A stretch of 64,000 nt of DNA, taken from assembly GCA_027577595.1 (NCBI GenBank), contig JANBRJ010000005.1:124001-188000 (forward strand), in the 5' to 3' direction. Within the stretch, counting starts at the first letter, position 1; every line of letters starts with the position of its first letter. The notes below the pieces were generated by a model, which was not told the origin of the DNA, did no database searches, and worked only from the letters and a program-made list of their open reading frames with translations. The stretch comes from Coemansia sp. RSA 487. Taxonomy: Eukaryota; Kickxellomycota; Kickxellomycetes; Kickxellales; Kickxellaceae. Shown in pieces: positions 49,375 to 59,442 of this stretch. The position numbers and the translations under genes are program-made.

Positions 49375-50208
49375 CTATTGCTTTGTAACAGGGATTGCGA
49401 ACGCAGTGCAGGCAGTGCTCTCACCAGTAGAGCTCGACTTTTCTATGCGACCCAGAGAGAACTGTGGCATGTAGGCGGATCTAAATCGGCTGGTGTTGTT
49501 ACCTGTGCTGCAGTGCCTTAGCCGACCGTCCATGAACAGCGCGCTACCTGCAGTCAGCTCTGTTGCAAATGCAGGGTCGCCCTTGATTAGCTGGCTGCTG
49601 GGTGTTTCATTTCTAGCATGCATATACTTGCCTGGACGGTCTGGATCAGGAAACGGGTCAACCCAGACAGTGCCATTGTCCAACGACACGTCATCGATAG
49701 GCGTCCAGATGCTGACGACGGTATGGGATCTTTCCTCTGGCTTAAAGTAGAGGATATCTTGGTGCCACGCAAACTCTGCTTGTGTGTGCGGCGGCTTAAC
49801 AATATACTGCTCGTTCAGCAGAAAGACACCGCCCGAGCTGGATGGTCCAGTGTCGGAGTCCACGGCGTGTTGTGAATGAAGCAGCTGCTGTGCGCAATAG
49901 CCAAACTTGTCAAGCGTGCACTGGATCAATTCGCGTGGGCTGACTTGCGCACGCAGACCGGCGTACTGGGTGCGGTCGGTTCTGACGCCTGCGGTAATCT
50001 CGCTGTCCGAGAAGTACCCGCATCCCAATGGCTCCACGACACAGCCCCAGTTTGCGACAAGGTCACCCTGCTCGTAGCAGTGGTTGACCAGCATCTCCGA
50101 CTCTGCTCTGTACATGGCTAGCTCGTGTGCGGTCAGAAACCCGGGCACAACGAGGTAGCCATGGGTGCGAAAGAGCATGAGCTGTTCGTTTGTCAGCTGG
50201 ATGGACAT
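49375..50208 (-). CDS. PhyH-type 2-oxoglutarate/Fe(II) dioxygenase
   Basis: The ATG at 50208 gives 277 residues of the phytanoyl-CoA dioxygenase superfamily. The N-terminal FRTHGYLVVPGFLTAHEL is the standard start. The iron ligands are readable as H149 and D151 (WHQDILYF) and H232 (RLRHCSTGNN), with Arg 241/243 placed to bind 2-oxoglutarate. DNGTVWVDPFP is the usual strand after the metal site. Fungal members hydroxylate diverse small molecules or lipids. The substrate is not predictable, and no biosynthetic partners lie next to it. Confidence 0.85.
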   Translation of the reverse strand: MSIQLTNEQLMLFRTHGYLVVPGFLTAHELAMYRAESEMLVNHCYEQGDLVANWGCVVEPLGCGYFSDSEITAGVRTDRTQYAGLRAQVSPRELIQCTLDKFGYCAQQLLHSQHAVDSDTGPSSSGGVFLLNEQYIVKPPHTQAEFAWHQDILYFKPEERSHTVVSIWTPIDDVSLDNGTVWVDPFPDPDRPGKYMHARNETPSSQLIKGDPAFATELTAGSALFMDGRLRHCSTGNNTSRFRSAYMPQFSLGRIEKSSSTGESTACTAFAIPVTKQ

Positions 50209-50773
50209 TGAGTGTTAAAAGATATAGAATGGCATGGGGCTTTCTTTGCTGGCCAAAAAAACGAAACAAAAAGATTGCTTTTCCAGTGGTAAAAGAAAAA
50301 AGTTGAACTGCAGTGTTTGCAGCTTGCCATTGGCTGGAGATGTTCCTTGCACAGCGTAGTAATTCAATCCACGCTAGATCCAGTCCTTGTAAACACGGCC
50401 AGTGAAAGCCACTCCAGAAAACGAAATAGCCCAGCGCTTCAAAACTGCATTCTTGCCTTTGTTTCCTCTCTTTTCCTCTAGCGTTATTAATCTTTCCTTT
50501 GGCTTCATATATCGGAGTGCTTGTTTATATATTTTTTGTTCAAGGAGGTTTTCTTTTGCTTCATCAGAAATAAGAAACAAATTCGACTCGGGCCTTTTTG
50601 TTTATCGTTGGACGTTCACTCTTCTACTTCCTAGCTTTTTTGTCATCTTTAATTTGCTTTCCTTGTGTAATAGCTGACGGATTGCAACAAACGCTCATCG
50701 CTACTCCCGCAACCCAACCTTATTGAAAAAACAAAGGGGTATTTGCTTCCTCGCAGATAATAGATAAATCGAT
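50209..50773. other. intergenic: PhyH-type promoter and SEC61 beta promoter
   Basis: No gene is supported. A 68-codon minus-strand open frame (50374-50580) lacks an upstream ATG and a recognisable domain. The stretch lies between two divergent start codons and should hold both promoters. Confidence 0.5.
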
Positions 50774-51412
50774 ATGGTACGTTGTGTCTTTGTCTCTGTC
50801 GTTTATGTATGCTTCTGGAAGGAGACGAAACTGGATTGGTTGGGTCGGAGATAGCTGTGTTTGGACTAAACAATGTCTTTTGGATGATTCTATATCTTGT
50901 CTGTGTTGTTACCTTTAATCTTTAGGCTGAATCGTCTGATATCAAAAAGAGACCCGTCGCTGCTGGTGAAGGACCACGCCATCTAAGGTAAGGATACTAC
51001 TGCGTAATGAGCCATATGTGCTGTTCTCGACAAGGATCGGTTGATCAGCTAGCCCAATTGTGCATCAGAGATATCTATCCATAGCTTTGTACATTGATAC
51101 AATGCTTCTGTCTATTCATATCTTGCTAACCCACCCGCAGATGACCCCCCCTTTTTTTTATCCTGGTGCAACTGTTTTATTTGGCTTTGTAGGGCTCGTC
51201 GTGGTGGTTCGTCGGCTTCTAGCCGCGGCGGAGCATCCAACCGGCAAGTGTCCCGGGCAACAGGAAGCACTCCGACAATGATGCGGCTGTACACGGACGA
51301 TGCGCCGGGACTCAAGGTGGATCCGGTAGTCGTGCTTGTGCTCAGCCTTGTGTTCATCGCCTCTGTGTTTCTGCTCCACATCTACGGCAAACTGACCGGC
51401 GCAAAGAGCTAG
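50774..51412 (+). CDS. SBH1: Sec61 beta (Sbh1), translocon subunit
   Basis: This small tail-anchored subunit sits beside the Sec61 channel. There are three exons: the ATG alone (50774-50776), 50926-50987 and 51193-51412, giving 94 residues. Intron 1 (GTACGT...CTTTAG) follows the start codon directly and intron 2 is GTAAGG...TTTGTAG. The product reads [20 protein letters not shown], a Gly/Ser/Arg-rich part ([16 protein letters not shown]), the family signature [20 protein letters not shown] and one membrane segment ([20 protein letters not shown]). Frame and phases agree across both junctions. A CTAAC branch-like site lies about 65 nt before the second acceptor. Confidence 0.93.
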
Positions 51413-51629
51413 ATTGTGATGAAGGAGTCTGAGTACCTTTTCTCTCTTTTCGCTCATGTAGCAACCACACCTATATATTCTCACATATCAGACACGTGTT
51501 CTTTTCTTCTTTGCTTTCCACTTTTTTTAGTATCTTCCATGCTCTGACTGTCCGTTACGGAATAAAAATGCTATTATTTTGCAATTGACGTTAAAGAGCC
51601 TCGCTATCTGATCCATTATAGACAAAGGA

Positions 51630-52282
51630 TCACATTGACGACCAGTTCATGCAAACATGCGTGAACTCTGATTTATCTGGATTCCACGAGCTCAGCACTC
51701 GTGTTTTCTTGACAGTAGTCCCTAACCGCACAAGCGAAATAAGCTCACGCGGAGCAAGCGGCTGTTTGTTGTTGGGAATGAATGTCACGATATGCGACGA
51801 ATGGTATCTCATAGGCTCGCCTAAAAAGCATCAACTTTCGAGTAAATAGCAGTTAGAATGAAACGTGAGATGTTGCATGCGTTAGTCACAGTCTCAAAAG
51901 GCTGCAGTTACTTACCTGGATAGAGCAGATAGTCCCCGCCAAACTTGAGCGCCCTAGTTATATAGAACCTGCGCTGATGCAAATCTTTGAACAACTCGAA
52001 GCGGGCCTTATCTGTTTCGATTTGTGGCCATGTAAACGCCATGCCGCTCAGTTCGATGGCACCCTTTTCCAGAAGCAGCGCTGTTTCTTCTGGCAACAGC
52101 AGCAAAGGTAGATACATGTACCCGTTTTGAAGAGGGTTTTTCGGATGGCTGCCCTCGAGACTGCCTACTATTCTATATTCTGTACGCAGAGCCATAGCAA
52201 CATCTGCGTCAAACACAAGCACTTGATTGTCGTTGCCACAGTGGAGTTTGAAAGGCTGTTCTTTGGGTTGCTCATCATCCAT
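51630..52282 (-). CDS. SEN34: tRNA-splicing endonuclease catalytic subunit Sen34
   Basis: Sen34 cuts the 3' splice site of intron-containing pre-tRNAs. Exon 1 is 52282-51916 and exon 2 is 51820-51630, joined across a 96-nt GTAAGT...TTTAG intron within YLLYPG-EPMRYH, giving 185 residues. The N-terminal domain shows YRIVGSLEGS and LPLLLLPEETALLLEKGA; the nuclease domain shows KFGGDYLLYPGEPMRYHSSH and TTVKKTRVLSSW. These carry the expected Tyr, His (in RYHSSHIV) and Lys (in VKK) of the catalytic set. The protein is shorter than yeast Sen34 (275 residues) because the middle linker is nearly absent. It is divergent from SAM50 (292 bp). Confidence 0.9.
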
Positions 52283-52574
52283 TTTCGTAACAGCTATTTT
52301 AGTGAAAATTCCAAGCGACCCCGGATTCTTACATGAACAAAGGAAAAAAATATTATGAAAAATAGGCATATGCGTCCATCGTTTGGGTAATGTTTTTTTT
52401 GTCTCTCAACCAAACATTTGGTGCTATTGATTGCACAGCTGATTTGTGGGAAACAGCATAAAATTAAGGCAAGCCTTTCTTTTTGCTAAACTTCTATTTT
52501 TTTTTTTTTACAATTTGTTACGATTCTTAATTTGTTTATATTTAAAACCCGATAGCCCAAAGATCAGAGAAGCG

Positions 52575-54005
52575 ATGGACATTACAGACTATTCTGCGCG
52601 CGGGATATTCCAGAACGCTGGTTTGTCAAGCGAGCCACAACGCAAGTCAGTTGATGTGGGGAAATTAGAAGCCAAAGTGAATCGTGTATCGATTTCAGGC
52701 GTTTCGCGGATACGGCCTGGAGTACTCAACACGCTATCGCACCGTATCATCATGGCCAAGACGGTAGAAGACGTGGCACGGGAGGCACGCGAGGTGGCCG
52801 GAAAACTGCAGGCGCTAGGGATAGCCAAAGAAGCATTCGTGGTTATGGACCAAGCACGCAGCGAGGAAGGGCAGAAAGAAAGCAGCGGGTTGCTGGTTGA
52901 TGTGGGGCTCGAGTGCGTGGAAGGCAAATGGTTTTCGTTGCGAACCGAAGCCGGTGTGGAGGACAACGAGGGAACGGCGGGCGTTACAGGGCGGCTGCTC
53001 AACATCTTTGGCGGTGGCGAATCTGCCGATGTGCAGTATGCACGTGGTAGCAAAACACAAGCTGCGTTCCATGCTGGGTTTGCAATGCCTGTAGCCGCCT
53101 CACCGGATAGCACGTTCAATGTTAGCGGCATGCAGCGCATGGTGAGCTGCAGGCCGTATAGCGAGCACGACGAGACGCACCGCGAGCTCTTGCTTGGATA
53201 CAAGACCACCGATCCGCTTCACACAAGCGTCCATGATCTCGCATACTCGCTCACATGGCGAAACATATGCAATCTCGGTACAAGGGCGTCGCCTACGCTG
53301 CGCACAGAGGCTGGCCACTCGCTCAAGTCGTCGCTGTGGCACACGTTGGCCCTGGACACCAGGGACTCTGCACGCGTACCGACGCACGGCAGTCTGCTCA
53401 AACTGTCCACCGAGTTTGCCGGTTTGATCGACGGGCTGGGCGACACGCGGTTCGTGAAGACGCGGGCCGAGTTCCAGACTAACCAGGACCTTGGCTCTGG
53501 ATTCACCGTAAGCACTGGCCTACAGGGCGGCCTTTTGTGGAACCTCGATCCCGCAAGGAAGCGCTCGCGCCTGGCCGACCGCTTTTTCCTGGGCGGATCC
53601 ACAAGCGTGCGCGGCTTCGAGTACCACGGGATTGGTCCACGCGATGGCAACGACAGCATTGGCGGCGACGCATTCTATGCCGCTGGAATCAGCTTGCTGA
53701 CGCCCCTGCCGTTTGTCAAAACAGATATGCTCAAGGGGCACGTGTGGGCCAACGCTGGCCAGCTGGCTCTCCTGGACAGCCGTGGGCTTCTGCGCAAGGG
53801 CGGCCAGAGGGACAGTGGCCATGCGTCAGCCAGAAGAGAGATTCACCGATTCTTGATGTCGCCGTCGGCTGCGGTGGGCGTCGGCCTGGTCTACAACCAC
53901 TCGATAGTGCGTGCAGAGCTGTCCCTATGCTTCCCGATCACAGCCACGCCCACCGACCGGCCAAAGGTCGGGCCACAGTTTGGCCTAGGCCTAGTGTTCT
54001 TATAG
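52575..54005 (+). CDS. SAM50: Sam50/Tob55, mitochondrial outer-membrane beta-barrel insertase
   Basis: Sam50 is the Omp85-type core of the SAM complex, which folds beta-barrel proteins into the mitochondrial outer membrane. I use the ATG at 52575 (MDITDYSARGIFQNAGLSSE), giving 476 residues; the open frame further upstream reads as Phe/Leu-rich leader. A single POTRA-like domain (about 35-125, RVSISGVSRIRPGVLNTLSH) is followed by a barrel of alternating strands. The Omp85 loop-6 signature is present as FFLGGSTSVRGFEYHGIGPR, with VRGF at about 344-347, and the chain ends with an aromatic-terminated strand (GPQFGLGLVFL). It is convergent with LCL3, 98 bp away. Confidence 0.93.
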   Translation: MDITDYSARGIFQNAGLSSEPQRKSVDVGKLEAKVNRVSISGVSRIRPGVLNTLSHRIIMAKTVEDVAREAREVAGKLQALGIAKEAFVVMDQARSEEGQKESSGLLVDVGLECVEGKWFSLRTEAGVEDNEGTAGVTGRLLNIFGGGESADVQYARGSKTQAAFHAGFAMPVAASPDSTFNVSGMQRMVSCRPYSEHDETHRELLLGYKTTDPLHTSVHDLAYSLTWRNICNLGTRASPTLRTEAGHSLKSSLWHTLALDTRDSARVPTHGSLLKLSTEFAGLIDGLGDTRFVKTRAEFQTNQDLGSGFTVSTGLQGGLLWNLDPARKRSRLADRFFLGGSTSVRGFEYHGIGPRDGNDSIGGDAFYAAGISLLTPLPFVKTDMLKGHVWANAGQLALLDSRGLLRKGGQRDSGHASARREIHRFLMSPSAAVGVGLVYNHSIVRAELSLCFPITATPTDRPKVGPQFGLGLVFL

Positions 54006-54103
54006 TGCCAACTCCAACATAAAAAATACATGCGCCAAAACAATGTTTACTTGTAGCAAAAAGAAAATAACGAATACTAAAGGTACATGTGTGAAAATAA
54101 CAT

Positions 54104-54832
54104 TTAGCGCGCCTTGTGCTCGCGCTTGTACTCTGCTGGCGACTTAAAGTTCTTGAGCTTCCACACACCGAGCTTGGCGCGCTTTGCGTCGTCCTGCACC
54201 CTGATGAGCAGCTCCTTTTCGCCGTCGTACTGCGCATTGCCGCCCGTGTACATAGTGGCCAACCCTGCGCGCAGCATCTCGTGCGCCGCATTCTTCTTGA
54301 ACATCCACCAGCTGCGGTACGTGACAGTGGCTACAATTCGCCCATACTGGTCCTTTGCCAGCGGCTTGATCGTTACGGGGCGCCCCGTCAGCTGACTGTG
54401 CAAATACTCCTTGGCCTCACGCGCCAGCGGCTGCTCGGGGTTCCCAAAGTGCGCCATCTCTGGCGCATCCACCGCCGATATACGCACGCAGATTGTGTAC
54501 TTGGACACCCCTCGGACCTTCTCCTCCGGTCGTTTGGCGAATAGCCATCTGGATAGCGGAACGTGGTAGAACCGGAACGTGTCTCCGTCAGTCACATTCA
54601 CCATATACCCGTGCAGCTTCTTGTGCGACTTTATCACCCTCTCGGGCACGTCGGTTTCTGTCGAGTAGCGCCGGAACATTACGTAGAGTCCAAGTCCTAT
54701 TCCTCCACACGCTCCAATATATAATGCCGTTTGTCCGTAGAGTTGAAACCGTTGCTTGAAGTCAAGGCTTGTTGCTGGTTGCTTTTTGTCAGAATTGTCA
54801 CTCGTACGAGTACTATCAGGGGAATCTTTCAT
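54104..54832 (-). CDS. LCL3: Lcl3-like membrane-anchored staphylococcal-nuclease-fold protein
   Basis: The ATG at 54832 gives 242 residues. After a polar start a membrane segment lies at about 35-53 (ALYIGACGGIGLGLYVMF), then an SNase-like domain from about 70: MVNVTDGDTFRFYHVPLSRW, RISAVDAPEMAHFG, AKEYLHSQLTGRPV, the conserved DQYGRIVATVTY and AGLATMYTGG. Asp, Arg and Glu positions of an active SNase site are in place. Fungal Lcl3 is a mitochondrial/ER membrane protein of unclear role. Size and layout fit. Confidence 0.9.
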   Translation of the reverse strand: MKDSPDSTRTSDNSDKKQPATSLDFKQRFQLYGQTALYIGACGGIGLGLYVMFRRYSTETDVPERVIKSHKKLHGYMVNVTDGDTFRFYHVPLSRWLFAKRPEEKVRGVSKYTICVRISAVDAPEMAHFGNPEQPLAREAKEYLHSQLTGRPVTIKPLAKDQYGRIVATVTYRSWWMFKKNAAHEMLRAGLATMYTGGNAQYDGEKELLIRVQDDAKRAKLGVWKLKNFKSPAEYKREHKAR

Positions 54833-56071
54833 ACGAAATTAAAAGAATAGCGCAAAAATAGGTAAAAAAAGTGCATAAAACAAAAGAAAAGGGAAAGAGG
54901 GAACTGCAGCATGAAAGAAGCATGGTTGTTGTGCTGATATGCATGGTTTGCTTTTCGTATTCACGTGCTCTACCAGCATTTATCGAATTTATTTTTCCCT
55001 TGCATCCTTTTGGTCATCACCAGCCCTGAGACGATTGGGCTGGTAAAGGATGTTTGGTAGTCCAGTCGGTCAGTCCGAAGTCCAGAGGTTTACTCGTGAC
55101 AATTGCGATCAGCAGATACGGTTTCCAGCCGGATGGAACCGACATATGCATGTTCATATCTAGCATAGCGAATTCAAAAATAATGTAATGGGTAGAACAA
55201 AGAAACAAAAAAACAACTACAAAGAAAAGGTGACTGGCTACAACAGCAAAGAAAGCCACATCAGAGAAAGCTGAGATAACGGTCTTATCGGTGGTTCTTT
55301 CTTGTTGGTGTTGCCCACATCCCTTTTAGTTCTACATACAAGAGACGGCGGTGCGCTGTGTGCTTAATGCCTTGCCCAGTGTGCAAAAAGACAGCATTGC
55401 ACCTTTCTTTTCTCATTCCAGCATCGTTCGTCGTTGGCCTAAAGCGTGGTTGCAGAAACAAATGCCTCTTATCGCCAGCGCTTGTTATCCCAGCTGTGAT
55501 CTCGGTTCGAAGGCTTTGGACATCCCTTCCAAGCTGGTGCTTTGTATGTACGGATGGGGTGGTTTGCAGTATAAAAATAGGAGGAAAAAAGGAAGCAACA
55601 GGCCGTGCACAAGTACAAGTGCGGTCAGCAGTTTGCTTATAAAAATAGCAAGTGTAAGACAAACAGAGAGACAAATCATGATAAAAGGGAAATAAAAATA
55701 GAGCTCATGGAGAATCGAAATTGACAGTTACAAAAATACAGGCTGCTCGAGCTAGTCATCCAGATAAGCAGAACAAGATCATTGCAGCCGCTCAATATCA
55801 CTGTAAAGAAAAAGGAGATCTGCTGACACACAGGTATATGTATACATGCACAAAACAGCATCCATTATATCTACAGCTTGCCGGGCAATCACGCCCGGGT
55901 TGGCTCATAAGATGCTGCTGTTGCTGTATGCGCCAAGATCCCAATGCCAGTCAACCAGGTCTTCATTTCTTTTTAGCACACACACACAATGCCCAGAGTC
56001 CCCGCGGAGAGTCAAGACCGGCTCAAAAACCAACGGGTTTGGGACTATAATCAGATTGGCAGAGGTGTGCC
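54833..56071. other. 1.2-kb intergenic region
   Basis: It lies between the LCL3 start and the bHLH gene end. Overlapping open frames on both strands at 55285-55680 have no recognisable domain and look fortuitous. A CACGTG lies at 54962-54967 about 130 bp before LCL3, and a short CA run sits near 55979. No gene is supported. Confidence 0.45.
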
Positions 56072-58261
56072 TTAGAGCCCGTTGCCTGTCATAGTTGCAT
56101 CGCCGCCTTGCTGCTGCTGCTGGTGGTGGTGCTGCTGGGGCCGCGATGAGTTGACTCCGGCTGCGCCTGCAAGCATTGCTGCCAGTCCGCCAGATGTCTG
56201 CTGCTGGTGGGGCTGTGCTGCAGCAGCAGCTGCAGCAGCTGCTGCCATTGAAGAGGGAATCCCAGACTCCAGCTCGTGCAGGCGATTGCTCTGGCTCTGG
56301 AGCATGTGCTGTAGCTGTCTGATGTACTCGACAGACTTCTTCAGAATCATTCCCTTATTTGGTTTTGCGTTTGCATCAATCATTGTGTCAGGCAGCAGGG
56401 TAAATAGATCCTGAATGCGGTCGTTGATGTTGTCCCGTCTCCGTCTTTCAACAGCATTGTGGCTCTCTCTGCGACGGCGTCTCTTCTCGTATACTTGAAC
56501 CGCGCTGCTAAGGGATGATTTCAAAACAATGAAAAATGGAGCAAGTGTGCAAAGTGTCAATGATTAGCATTTCGTTTGAGACTGTTGGCTGCAAGTAAAT
56601 CTATATATAGTCCCAGGCATACAAGCTTGGATTTGGGAGTGTGTGTGAAGGACAAATACACGTCATATACGCAGTATGTCCCACAAAGAATAAAAAGAGG
56701 GAAATATCAGAGGAATAGATGAGGAAGAGGGATGCAATTGTGCATCCCATTTTCTCCATCCACCCAAGCTTGTCTGTAAGCTGGATAGCAAGGCATCGAA
56801 TGTGCTGGGCAGGCAATGGAGACAAGAAAACAAAGCCGGACAAGCAAAAAAGGAAACAAGAAAGGGATATGATACACCACCGCACACAATATAAAGATGG
56901 CAAAATCAAAGGCTAGCCAGTAAGAATTCAGTTAAACAAAAAGGCGAGACATGTGTGCGAAAAAAAAAGGAAAAAGGACAAGCAGCGGAATGGAAGAGGG
57001 ATTATTAATAGAAGCACAGGCAGAATGGAGTGAATGGGATATTTGAATAGCAAGAAAGACCCAACTCTCCATTCGCATATGCTCTTGCCTCGCTCGATAA
57101 GAGAGAACAGGTATATGTGCTCGGCTGTAAATCAAGGCCAAGCTACAGACAGAGAGTGCAAAGATAAGGAAGAAGAGGGAGGAAGAAGACATGGAAAAGA
57201 CCATATTTCCTTTTTTTCAAGCATGAAAAGGGAAAGTGGGCAAAGGGAGGCAGCAAGGGGTGGGGTTGTCTCTCCCCCTCCTTCATTTCATCAAACAAGG
57301 TAAAATGTGGAAAGGGCAGATGGAAGCGAGGAAAGGAGGCAGGATTGCAAAGTGGCATTCAAGTCGGCCGTGTACGTCTTTCGCAAATAGGGCAGAAAAG
57401 GGACACTTACTTTTTTTGAGAGGGGTCGATGTCGTCCTCCATCAGTGACATGAGCGTCTGGTTCTGGGGCGAAAAGTCAGCGGCGCTGCCACTGCCAATC
57501 TGTTGGGCAGCAAACGAGGAGGGGTTCAGCGCAGAGCCAATGCTCTGCTGCTGCATCAGGTGGTTGTCGAACCACTCCGAGTGCGTTGGCAGCGACATGC
57601 TCTGGTACGCCGGCGTCTGAGGAGAGCCGCGGTCAACAACGTGCTGCATGCCAAGGATGTTTCCGGCGGCCGACCGCTGGTTGCCAAGCATTGTGCTGGG
57701 GATGCTTGTGGGCAGCGCGCCCGGTGCCATTGACGTCAGGTTTCCGCCTGCATAGCTGCCGACAGGCGAGAAGTCGGCAAGGTCGTCTGTCACCGGCGAG
57801 AAGATCTCCTGTTGGGCGGCAGGGGAGCCAAGCTGCTGGCGGAACAGGCTCTGGTGGGGGTGCTGCTGCTGCTGCTGGAAATGGTGCTGCTGAAGCTGCT
57901 GGAAGCTGTTGGCAATGCCGCTGCGGTCGTAGTCGGTGCCAAAGGACGCCGCAGAGCCGCTCAGCTGTTGGTTGTTGTTAGCACCAAAGGTGCTGGGGCG
58001 GTTGATGTTGATTGGCGCGGCGCCGGGAGCAGAGCTGGGGTCGTTCATTGCTGAGAAGCTGATGCTAATTGGAGCTGGGCGGCTGATGCTGTTGGTTGAG
58101 CTGATGTTAAGAGCGCCGTCACTGGCGTTGTCGTTGGAGTCGGCGGAGATGTGGAGCTGCGAAAAGCCCGAAAGCTGGTTGGGAGTGTGCTGATAGTTCT
58201 GCGTGAGCCTCTGCAAGAGCGTTGGGTCAATAGTAGCGTTATTCAGCGGCTCTCCGCTCAT
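56072..58261 (-). CDS. bHLH transcription factor (two exons, long intron)
   Basis: Exon 1 is 58261-57411 and exon 2 is 56507-56072, giving 428 residues. Exon 1 codes a Gln/Ser/Asn-rich disordered activation-type region starting MSGEPLNNATIDPTLLQRLT. Exon 2 carries the basic helix-loop-helix: RRRRRESHNAVERRRRDNIN, DRIQDLFTLLPD and a second helix with KGMILKKSVEYIRQLQ running into a short zipper-like stretch, then Ala and Gln/His runs. The H, E and R of the basic region (HNAVERRRR) predict CACGTG/CANNTG binding. The 903-nt intron is far longer than most here. The acceptor is a TTAGCAG tandem, so two forms differing by one Ser may be made. Sequence is closest in feel to MITF/TFE- and Rtg3-type factors. 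Confidence 0.85.
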
Positions 58262-59442
58262 AGTTTGCTGGAAAATAAAGTAGGCAAAAAGCTGAGGCCA
58301 AAAAAAGCAATATAGTTCGCTGGACAGGTGATGAGGATATGTTGCGGGTACAAGGCTTTTATCGTTTCTTCAAGCTGGCGCAAAAGTAAGATATAGAATG
58401 GAAAATTGTAGAAATAAGAAAAAAGGAGGAAACAAGAAACAGTTGTGCAAAGAACGTGTGTGACAACACAAATAGGACAAAGGCCGGGGCCGTGGCTTTT
58501 TAGGCTTCTCTTGACTGGACAAGGAAAATCGAGGAGGTTAGAAAGACAAGAAAGCCGAAAAAGGGGGAATGGTTGGGTGAACAAAGAAGTACAATTAACA
58601 ACTAAAAAAAGTACTTGGAAAAGGAAGGCAAAGAACGCTTCCAAGACTGTATATATATTGAGGCTGGCGAAGATAAGCCCGTCGGGACGGGATTGTGACA
58701 GAAGATGGTCGCAGCAAAAATGCCAATAACAGGAAATGCCAAAAAGGCCAAGTGTTCTGACCAGAGCAGATGACAAAAGTCGGACTAAAAATATAAATAA
58801 ACTCGATAACTGTATAAATAAATACACACAAGTTGCAAATAAAAAAGAAAGACAGAGGACTAAGCAACCAGGAAAAAGAAGAAAACGCTTGGCAAGCAGG
58901 GCGAGTGGGCGAGCGCTTCAAATATATACGTATCCCGCTGCTGTCGCCCGCCCCTTGCTTCCCTTTTGCGCCCGCTGCTGTGCACTCCCCCGGAAGCAAA
59001 GCCGCGCTCGCGGAATACAACTGCGCGGATGAATGGAAGCGGGGTGGTTGTCCCCAGGGTTTCGTGCCCAGACTACCCTCTCCCCTCCTTTCGCGTGTTT
59101 TTTCTGCTGCGGGAAGCTCGGAAGCAGACACGCAGGCGAAAAGCGAAAACAAAAAATTAAAGCCCTTGGCGAAGGAGAGACGAGACCGGCTTTTTGCTGC
59201 CTTTCTGCTTTTTGTCTGCTTTGTCGCTGCTTCTGCTCTTGCTTCAACCGTCCATAACGCTGTTCTCTTCTTTGCATTCCGCCGTTCTCGCAGTCACGTC
59301 CGTATCTGAAATCCCGTCCATCTTTCCATTAGCTCAATTTCAAAGAGAGATTCTGCTGTGCGTCTCTTTTTCTTCTCTCGTGCCTTATAAACACGTCGTC
59401 TATTGTTTTTATTTCCAGCTCTCCTGACCTTTGGTTCATTTA
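58262..59442. other. divergent promoter region of the bHLH and ULA1 genes
   Basis: About 1.2 kb between two start codons. Open frames at 58833-59309 and on the other strand are Lys/Arg- and Ser-rich with no domain. TATATATA-like sequence is present near 58647. A long leader for the bHLH gene is likely. Confidence 0.45.

Noticed and set aside
50374-50580. A 68-codon minus-strand frame (contains MKPKERLITLEEKR)
   Set aside because: It looks mildly protein-like but has no ATG at its start, no family match and lies in a promoter region.
54962-54967. CACGTG upstream of LCL3 and other CACGTG copies in the window
   Set aside because: A 6-bp site is expected many times by chance in 64 kb, and most copies lie inside coding sequence or introns; only the 8-bp palindrome near SEC61 was kept, at low confidence.
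58833-59309. A 158-codon plus-strand frame between the bHLH and ULA1 genes
   Set aside because: It has no domain, low-complexity charged sequence and a comparable frame on the opposite strand; it lies in a divergent promoter region.
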